Below are positions 22,002 to 27,292 of a DNA stretch of 27,292 bases, piece after piece. The notes beneath the pieces were generated by a model that did no database searches, had not been told where the DNA came from, and worked only from the letters and a program-made list of their open reading frames with translations. Numbering within the stretch: the stretch's first letter is position 1; each line of letters opens with the position of its first letter. This stretch comes from JACMOY01 sp038322575 (GTDB lineage Bacteria; Actinomycetota; Actinomycetes; Actinomycetales; Angustibacteraceae). The stretch lies in contig JBBQGB010000045.1 of NCBI GenBank assembly GCA_038322575.1, positions 1-27,292 on the forward strand, written 5' to 3'. The translations under genes were made by a program, and so were the position numbers.

Positions 22002-23216
22002 ATGCTCCGCACCGCGCACCTCAAGGTCGCCACCGCCGCCGCCGGACTGGCGCTGCTCGCCTCGGCGTGCGGGACCACCTCGGGCGGCGGGACCACGCCG
22101 TCCGCCGGGGGCGGTCGGGCCAAACCGCCGTCGCTGAAGGCTCTCGGGTCGCTCGGCGCCGGTGAGGGTGCGGTCAACATCCTGGCCTGGGCCGGCTACG
22201 CCGAGGACGGCACGACCGACAAGACCGTCGACTGGGTGACCCCGTTCGAGAAGGAGACCGGGTGCCAGGCCAAGGTGCAGGTGGCGAACACCTCGGACGA
22301 GATGTTCGAGAAGATGGGCAGCGGCACCTTCGACGTCGTCTCGGCCTCGGGTGACTCCTCGCTGCGGATGATCTACGCCGGCAAGGTCGCGCCCGTGAAC
22401 ACGGCCCTGCTCACCAACTACGCCGACGTCCCGGCGTTCGAGAAGGACCAGAAGTGGAACTCGGTCGACTCGGTCGCCTACGGCATGCCGCACGGCTGGG
22501 GGGCGCAGCTGATGGCCTACCGCACCGACAAGGTGAAGCCGGCTCCCGACTCGTGGAGCGTCGTGTGGGACTCGGCCTCGCCGTACAAGGGGTCGATCAC
22601 CAACTACGACTCGCCGGTCGACGGCATCGGCGCGGCAGCGGTGTACCTGATGAGCACCAAGCCCGAGCTGGCGATCAAGAACCCCTACGCGCTGGACCAG
22701 AAGCAGTTCGACGCCGCGATCGCCTTGCTTCAGCAGCAGAAGCCGGCCGTCGGCTCGTACTGGGCCGCCTACACCGACGCCCAGAAGGCGCTGGAGTCCG
22801 GCACCACCGTGGTGGGCTCGACCTGGCAGATCATCGTCAACCTCGCCAAGGCCGACAAGGCGCCGGTCGAGTCCGTGCTGCCCAAGGAGGGGGCGACCGG
22901 CTGGGCCGACACCTGGATGGTCGACGCCAAGAGCCCGCACCCCAACTGCGCCTACCTGTGGATGAACTGGGAGACCAAGCCCGACGTCCAGGCCCAGATC
23001 GCCGAGTGGTTCGGTGAGGCGCCGGCCAACCCCAAGGCGTGCGCGCTGACCACCGACAAGACCCACTGCGACACCTACCACGCGCAGGACGAGGCGTACT
23101 TCTCCAAGCTGTGGTTCTGGAGCACCCCGCAGAGCGACTGCCTCGACGGGCGCACCGACGTGAAGTGCCTGCCCTACTCCGAGTGGAGCAAGGCCTGGAG
23201 CAGCCTGCGCTCATGA
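22002..23216 (+). CDS. Polyamine-type ABC transporter substrate-binding lipoprotein (PotD-like)
   Basis: The 404-residue protein has a lipoprotein signal ending LLASAC (C23), a Gly/Ser/Thr linker and then the PotD/PotF-type binding fold: VNILAWAGYAEDGTTDKTVD, FEKETGCQAKVQVANTSDEM, FDVVSASGDSSLRMI, YGMPHGWGAQLMAYRTDKV, SVVWDSASPYKGSITNYDSP and TVVGSTWQIIVNLAKADKAP. The C-terminal part holds several Cys (CALTTDKTHCDTYH, DCLDGRTDVKC) that may form disulfides outside the cell. ATG at 22002 has AAGGAG about 6 bases upstream. The stop overlaps the next ATG as ATGA. Ligand specificity cannot be read with certainty. Confidence 0.92.
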   Translation: MLRTAHLKVATAAAGLALLASACGTTSGGGTTPSAGGGRAKPPSLKALGSLGAGEGAVNILAWAGYAEDGTTDKTVDWVTPFEKETGCQAKVQVANTSDEMFEKMGSGTFDVVSASGDSSLRMIYAGKVAPVNTALLTNYADVPAFEKDQKWNSVDSVAYGMPHGWGAQLMAYRTDKVKPAPDSWSVVWDSASPYKGSITNYDSPVDGIGAAAVYLMSTKPELAIKNPYALDQKQFDAAIALLQQQKPAVGSYWAAYTDAQKALESGTTVVGSTWQIIVNLAKADKAPVESVLPKEGATGWADTWMVDAKSPHPNCAYLWMNWETKPDVQAQIAEWFGEAPANPKACALTTDKTHCDTYHAQDEAYFSKLWFWSTPQSDCLDGRTDVKCLPYSEWSKAWSSLRS

Positions 23217-24121
23217 CCGCGCTGCCCACCGCCGGGACGTCGGCCCCACCCGACGTCCCGGCCGGACGTCGGCTCTCGGCGTGGTTGTCCGGCCGGCCCC
23301 GGGTGCGCCTGGCCGCACTCCTCGCGCCGCCGGCGATCTGGCTGACCCTGGTCTACCTCGCCGCGCTGCTGGCCCTGCTGACGACGGCGTTCTTCTCGGT
23401 GGACGAGTTCACCAACGCCGTGACGCGCACCCTCACGCTCGGCAACGTGCGCGACGTGGTGAGGGACCCGGCGTACCTGCGGGCCGCCGCGCGCACGGTG
23501 GGTGTGGCCGCGGCGGTCACCGCGCTGTGCACCGTCATCGCGATCCCCATGGCGTTCTTCATGGCCAAGGTGGCCCCCGCCCGGTCGCGCGGCCTGCTCG
23601 TCGCCCTGGTGCTGACCCCGCTGTGGGCGTCGTACCTGGTGAAGGTCTACGCCTGGCAGGCGATGGTGCAGCCGCGCAGCGGGGTGATCGCCTGGGTGCT
23701 GCGGCCGCTGGGCGTCGACGGGCCCGGGTACGGCCTGACGGCGGTGGTGCTCACGCTGACCTACCTGTGGCTGCCGTACATGGTGCTCCCGGTCTTCGCC
23801 GGGCTCGAGCGCCTGCCCGACTCGCTGGTCGACGCCTCGGCCGACCTCGGCGCCGGCCCGTGGCGCACCTTCCGCGACGTCGTGCTCCCGCTGGTCTACC
23901 CCTCGATCGTGGCCGGGTCGGTGTTCACGTTCTCGCTCAGCCTCGGCGACTACATCACGGTGCAGATCGTCGGCGGCAAGGCGCAGCTGCTCGCCAACAT
24001 CGTGTTCCAGAACTACGCGGCGAACCTGCCGTTCGCCGCCGCGATCGCCATCGTCCCGGTGCTGATCACGGTGGTCTACCTGGCCGTCGTCCGGCGCACC
24101 GGCGCCCTGGACAACCTGTGA
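23213..24121 (+). CDS. potB: ABC transporter permease (PotB-like)
   Basis: The 302-residue permease has six hydrophobic segments, the first near residues 35-60 (LLAPPAIWLTLVYLAALLALL). The conserved cytoplasmic EAA-type loop reads DASADLGAGPWRTFRDVVLPL near 210-230. LTPLWASYLVKVYAWQ and YLWLPYMVLPVFAGL are typical of PotB. ATG at 23213 overlaps the stop of the binding protein by 4 bases, so it is co-translated. It forms the channel with the following permease. Confidence 0.92.
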   Translation: MTALPTAGTSAPPDVPAGRRLSAWLSGRPRVRLAALLAPPAIWLTLVYLAALLALLTTAFFSVDEFTNAVTRTLTLGNVRDVVRDPAYLRAAARTVGVAAAVTALCTVIAIPMAFFMAKVAPARSRGLLVALVLTPLWASYLVKVYAWQAMVQPRSGVIAWVLRPLGVDGPGYGLTAVVLTLTYLWLPYMVLPVFAGLERLPDSLVDASADLGAGPWRTFRDVVLPLVYPSIVAGSVFTFSLSLGDYITVQIVGGKAQLLANIVFQNYAANLPFAAAIAIVPVLITVVYLAVVRRTGALDNL

Positions 24122-24131
24122 GGGGTCGACT

Positions 24132-24938
24132 GTGCTGCTGAGCCGCCGCGCCCGGACCGTCCTCGCCGCGGCGATGGGCCTGGGCCTGGCCTTCATCTAC
24201 CTGCCCCTGCTGATCGTGGTGGTCAACTCGTTCAACGCCAGCCAGGTCTTCGCCTGGCCGCCGCGCAGCCTGACGACCCGCTGGTGGCGCGAGGTCGCCG
24301 GCAACACCGGGGTGCGCGAGGCCGTCGTCACCTCGGTCGAGGTCGGCCTGGTGGCCACCGTCACCGCCGTCGTCCTCGGCACGCTGCTGGCGTTCGCCCT
24401 GGCCCGCTACACGTTCTTCGGCCGCCAGAGCGTGTCCGTGCTGGTGGTCCTGCCGATCGCGCTGCCGGGCATCGTCACCGCACTCGCGCTGCGCACGGCC
24501 TTCCAGACCTTCCTGGGCGTCGAGCTGTCGATCTGGACGGTGGCGGTCTCGCACGCCACGTTCTGCATGGTGGTGGTCTACAACAACGTGATCGCCCGGC
24601 TGCGCCGCACCGGCACCACCGCCGAGGAGGCCTCGGCCGACCTGGGGGCCGACGGCTTCACCACGTTCCGCCTGGTCACCTTCCCGCTGCTGCGCGGCGC
24701 CCTGCTCGCCGGCGCCCTGCTCGCGTTCGGCCTGTCGTTCGACGAGATCGTCGTCACGCTGTTCACCGCGCCGCCGGGTGTCACCACGCTGCCGATCTGG
24801 ATCTTCCAGAACCTCTCGCGCCCCAACCAGGCCCCCGTCGTCAACGTCGTGGCGGCGGTGCTGGTGCTGCTGTCGGTGGTGCCCATCTACCTCAGCCAGC
24901 GGCTGGCCGCCGACACGGTGACCGCCGGCCGGCTCTGA
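24132..24938 (+). CDS. potC: ABC transporter permease (PotC-like)
   Basis: The 268-residue permease has six helices (first near 12-32, AAAMGLGLAFIYLPLLIVVV) and the PotC features NSFNAS near 33-38, FALARYTFFGR, VLPIALPGIVTALALRTAF and the EAA-type loop EASADLGADGFTTFRLVTFPL. The FSFDEIVVT-like segment (GLSFDEIVVTLFTAPPG) is typical. GTG at 24132 is preceded by GAGGGG about 6 bases upstream, and the gap after potB is 10 bases. It closes the importer operon. Confidence 0.92.
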   Translation: MLLSRRARTVLAAAMGLGLAFIYLPLLIVVVNSFNASQVFAWPPRSLTTRWWREVAGNTGVREAVVTSVEVGLVATVTAVVLGTLLAFALARYTFFGRQSVSVLVVLPIALPGIVTALALRTAFQTFLGVELSIWTVAVSHATFCMVVVYNNVIARLRRTGTTAEEASADLGADGFTTFRLVTFPLLRGALLAGALLAFGLSFDEIVVTLFTAPPGVTTLPIWIFQNLSRPNQAPVVNVVAAVLVLLSVVPIYLSQRLAADTVTAGRL

Positions 24939-24971
24939 GGGCGCCCACCGGCGTTTGACAGCATCAGGGGC

Positions 24972-26147
24972 ATGACGGCACCCGCGACCGACGTCCTGGT
25001 CGACCTGAGCGACGACGAGCTGCGCCGACGCGGTGGCATCAAGTGGAGCCTGCCGGACGACGACGTGCTGGCCGCCTGGGTGGCCGAGACCGACCTGGCG
25101 ACCGCACCGGTCGTCACCGCGGCGCTGCACCAGGCCGTCGAGCGCGGCGACTTCGGCTACCCCCCGCTCGACCACGCCACACCGCTGCCCGAGGCCCTGG
25201 CCGCGTACGCCCACGACGCCTGGGACTGGACGATCGACCCGGCCCACGTCGTCCTGGTCGGTGACGTCATGGCTGGGGTGCTCATTTCGCTGAAGACGTT
25301 GTGCGGCAACGGTCCTGTCGTGGTGCCCACGCCGTCCTACCCGCCCTTCCTGGACGTCGTCCCACTGGCCGGTCGCGAGCTGGTGACCGTGCCGCTCGAT
25401 CCGGGCGCCGAGCACGCCGTCCTGGACCTCGACCGGATCGGCGCCGCGCTCGCGGTGGGGGACGCGACGCTGCTGCTGTGCAACCCGCACAACCCGTGGG
25501 GTCGCGCGTTCACCCGCGGCGAGCTCGAGGGCCTGCGCGACGTCGTGGTGCGGCACGGCGCGCGCGTCGTCAGCGACGACATCCACGCGCCCCTGGTGCT
25601 GCCCGGTGCGACGCACGTGCCGTACGCCGGCCTGCCCGGCACCGCCGAGCACGTGACCACGGTGATCTCGGCGAGCAAGGCGTGGAACGTGCCGGGCCTG
25701 AAGTGCGCGCAGCTGGTGGCGGGGTCGGCCGCCGACGCCGCTGCCCTTCGGGGCATCCCGCACGTCGCCAACCACGGGCTGTCACCGCTGGGGGTCGTGG
25801 CCAACGTCGCGGCCTACCGCGACGGTCGGCCCTGGCTGAACGCCTTCGTGCGCCGACTGGACGAGAACCGCGCGCTGTTCGCCGACCTGGTGGCCGCGCA
25901 CCTGCCGCTGGCCCGGCACCGCCGGCTCGAGGCGACCTACCTGGCCTGGCTCGACGCCCGCGCGTACGGGGGCGACGACCCCGCCGGCGCCGCCCTGGCC
26001 CGCGGCCGAGTCATGGTCAACGACGGACGCACGTTCGGGCCCGGGGGCGAGGGGCACGTGCGGGTCAACCTGGCGACCGCGCCCGACCGGCTCGAGCGGG
26101 TCGTCACGCGCCTCGCCGCGGGACTGGCACCCGCCGCGGGCCGCTGA
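24972..26147 (+). CDS. MalY/PatB-type PLP aminotransferase or cystathionine beta-lyase
   Basis: The 391-residue fold-type I PLP enzyme has NPHNPWGR at 171-178, D203 and H205 in SDDIHAPL, the Schiff-base lysine K236 in ISASKAWNVPGLKCAQ and a C-terminal EGHVRVNLA carrying the carboxylate-binding Arg. The opening GGIKWSLPDDDVLAAWVAETD matches the MalY/PatB group, which cleaves cystathionine or transaminates. The ATG at 24972 follows CAGGGG at close range. It lies 33 bases after the polyamine operon, so it could be read through, though it has no obvious link to polyamines. It converges with DUF2237, with only 3 bases between the stops. Confidence 0.88.
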   Translation: MTAPATDVLVDLSDDELRRRGGIKWSLPDDDVLAAWVAETDLATAPVVTAALHQAVERGDFGYPPLDHATPLPEALAAYAHDAWDWTIDPAHVVLVGDVMAGVLISLKTLCGNGPVVVPTPSYPPFLDVVPLAGRELVTVPLDPGAEHAVLDLDRIGAALAVGDATLLLCNPHNPWGRAFTRGELEGLRDVVVRHGARVVSDDIHAPLVLPGATHVPYAGLPGTAEHVTTVISASKAWNVPGLKCAQLVAGSAADAAALRGIPHVANHGLSPLGVVANVAAYRDGRPWLNAFVRRLDENRALFADLVAAHLPLARHRRLEATYLAWLDARAYGGDDPAGAALARGRVMVNDGRTFGPGGEGHVRVNLATAPDRLERVVTRLAAGLAPAAGR

Positions 26148-26150
26148 CGT

Positions 26151-26543
26151 CTAGGGCGCGAGCGAGCTCGGGTCGGCGGGGACGTCGACGGCGTGCTCCT
26201 GCAGGGCCGACAGCGGCACCACCTGCAGCACGCTCTCGTTCGTCGCGGCCAGAACCACGTGGGCCGCGGAGCCGTCCCGGTGCGCCCACGCCCAGTTCAG
26301 GGCCGTCACGCACCAGCGGTCGCCCGGCACCAGTCCCGGGAAGCCGTACTCGGGGCGCGGCGTCGAAAGGTCGTTGCCGATCCCGCGCTGGTGGTCCAGG
26401 AACTCGGCCGTCACGACCGCGCAGATGGTGTGCCGGCCGAGGTCCTGCGGGCCCGAGCTGCAGCAGCCGTCGCGGAAGAATCCAGTCATCGGCGCTGTGC
26501 CGCAGACCTCCAGCTCGCCACCCAGGACGTTGCGCTCCGTCAT
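26151..26543 (-). CDS. DUF2237 family protein
   Basis: The 130-residue protein matches DUF2237: NVLGGELEVCGTAPMTGFFR then DGCC (C14, C27, C28), the segment DLGRHTICAVVTAEFLDHQ (C41), GNDLSTPRPEYGFPGLVPGD and RWCVTALNW (C78). The conserved cysteines suggest a metal or redox site; the function is unknown. The stop is TAG, rare in this window. ATG at 26543 gives the expected family N-terminus; the frame stays open far upstream across the repeat region but that part is not coding. A GATGCT box lies 6 bases before the ATG, a weak -10 candidate. Confidence 0.86.
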   Translation of the reverse strand: MTERNVLGGELEVCGTAPMTGFFRDGCCSSGPQDLGRHTICAVVTAEFLDHQRGIGNDLSTPRPEYGFPGLVPGDRWCVTALNWAWAHRDGSAAHVVLAATNESVLQVVPLSALQEHAVDVPADPSSLAP

Positions 26544-26564
26544 GGGCCCAGCATCGCGTGCCCA

Positions 26565-26621
26565 GGCCGCGCCTGACCAGGCCGCGCCTGACCAGCGCCG
26601 CGCCTGACCAGCGCCGCGACA
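26565..26621. repeat. 15-16 base tandem repeat upstream of the DUF2237 gene
   Basis: Units GGCCGCGCCTGACCA at 26565-26579 and 26580-26594 are identical; a third, with one inserted base and a G/C change at its start, lies at 26595-26610 and a partial fourth at 26611-26621. The array begins 22 bases before the DUF2237 start on the upstream side. Confidence 0.75.
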
Positions 26622-26627
26622 ATGAGA

Positions 26628-26653
26628 AGCCGGTCGAACCGATGGTGCCGGCT
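26628..26653 (-). terminator. Possible terminator hairpin after the HNH gene
   Basis: AGCCGG at 26628-26633 and CCGGCT at 26648-26653 are perfect arms with a 14-base loop, located about 55 bases beyond the stop of the HNH gene. The stem is only 6 bases and no T tract follows. Confidence 0.3.
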
Positions 26654-26707
26654 GAGCCACTTGATGGCCTACATGTGTTGGCGCCACGGCGTCGTAGGGC
26701 TGACTGG

Positions 26708-27292
26708 TCAGGCCGCCTGGTTCAGCAGGACCTCCAGCGCCAGCTCGAGAGCAGCGTCGATGCGATTGCGCGCGGGATGGTGTCGGGGCATCGGCCATGG
26801 TGTCGGTGGTGCGGTGGAGTCGTAGGTCGCGCCGGTCGGCGTCGTCAGCGTGACGGTGTGCGCGGGCTTCTCGCTCCCGGTGGTGGTTGCTGACCAGCCG
26901 GGGGCTGCTTTGGCGTGGTTGCAGGCCTCGCACAGTCCCTGGGCGTTGCCGGCGGACGTCGGGCCGCCGTCGGCGTGCGCTCGGACGTGGTCGATGTGAC
27001 GGACCGGTGCGTCGCACCAGGGGGTGCGGCAGGTCCGATCGCGTAGCCGGATGAACTCAGCCAGCGCCGGTGGGAAACACCGGGCTTTGGAGTCCATCGC
27101 GACCAGCGCCCCGGTGGCCGGGGTCGCGTATAACCGGCGGAGCTGGACCGCGGCGTCGAGGCCGGCGCCGGCGACCTGCCGGGCCAGGCTCGCGGGCACC
27201 ACCCCGTACCCCTGCACGAGCGCGGTGCCGTCTGCAGCTTCAGAAGTTCCACCGTCGCCGAGCAGGACCTCATCGGAGACCACCACGTTCAC
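26708..27292 (-). CDS. DUF222/13E12-type HNH endonuclease, 3' part
   Basis: The frame is open to the right edge, so only the C-terminal 194 residues are seen. The HNH domain reads CRTPWCDAPVRHIDHVRAHA and then DGGPTSAGNAQGLCEACNHAK. The C-x4-C and C-x2-C pairs would hold a structural zinc, H-I-D-H supplies the catalytic His, and N and the last H complete the motif. The upstream part (VAGAGLDAAVQLRRLYATPATG) is the end of a DUF222/13E12 domain, so the full protein should be about 400-500 residues. Such genes occur in many scattered copies in actinobacteria and behave like selfish or mobile genes. The C-terminal tail is helical (NRIDAALELALEVLLNQAA). Confidence 0.88.
   Translation of the reverse strand: MNVVVSDEVLLGDGGTSEAADGTALVQGYGVVPASLARQVAGAGLDAAVQLRRLYATPATGALVAMDSKARCFPPALAEFIRLRDRTCRTPWCDAPVRHIDHVRAHADGGPTSAGNAQGLCEACNHAKAAPGWSATTTGSEKPAHTVTLTTPTGATYDSTAPPTPWPMPRHHPARNRIDAALELALEVLLNQAA

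Noticed and set aside
25301..26893. A 530-codon open frame across the aminotransferase end, DUF2237 and the repeat region
   Set aside because: It overlaps three well supported features, is Arg/Pro rich and has no family match.

Overview
The window is about 27 kb of very GC-rich DNA, roughly 70 percent or more by eye, from an actinomycete chromosome. The evidence for this is a NucS/EndoMS mismatch endonuclease, a crotonyl-CoA carboxylase/reductase, many GTG starts and many apparently leaderless genes, in which a TANNNT -10 box lies 6-8 nt before the start codon. I see no rRNA, tRNA, CRISPR array, insertion sequence or phage gene, and no gene-free stretch longer than 300 bases. The genus cannot be read from the sequence.

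Layout. 1-3149 (minus): the start of an unknown gene cut by the window edge; a CnoX/YbbN-like thioredoxin-fold plus TPR protein without redox cysteines; an unrecognised lipoprotein and two-helix membrane protein pair; a thiamine-binding (MTH1187/DUF77) protein. 3172-5216 (minus): a drug or polyketide type ABC-2 exporter (permease and ATPase, overlapping by 4 bases). 5257-8107 (minus): YciO, MeaB and an acetyl-CoA acetyltransferase. 8174-10049 (plus): methylmalonyl-CoA epimerase and crotonyl-CoA carboxylase/reductase. With the double 3-hydroxyacyl-CoA dehydrogenase at 12805-14580 these make a loose acyl-CoA block fitting acetoacetyl-CoA, ethylmalonyl-CoA and methylmalonyl-CoA metabolism; the mutases are outside the window. 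10092-12790: an AI-2E family membrane protein, an alpha/beta hydrolase, DUF952 and a small zinc-ribbon-like protein. 14808-16913: nucS and a secreted PQQ-type beta-propeller.

16953-20083 is the most interesting part. A 405-residue protein carries a photolyase/cryptochrome FAD domain at its N-terminus, a four-cysteine set placed like that of iron-sulfur photolyases, and a segment resembling the photolyase alpha/beta (antenna) domain at its C-terminus. The domain order is thus reversed relative to normal photolyases. Its stop overlaps the start of a DUF2256-DUF3253 protein. Converging on the pair is a canonical iron-sulfur photolyase (PhrB/CryB type). I propose a flavin/Fe-S light or DNA repair module.

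20252-24938: a GNAT acetyltransferase broken by a frameshift and probable internal deletion, divergent from a complete spermidine/putrescine-type ABC importer (ATPase, lipoprotein, two permeases). 24972-27292: a MalY/PatB-type aminotransferase, DUF2237, a repeat-bearing spacer of visibly lower GC, and the 3' part of a DUF222/13E12-type HNH endonuclease that runs off the right end.

Several convergent gene pairs end in short inverted repeats whose arms contain the two stop codons, which suggests compact bidirectional terminators.
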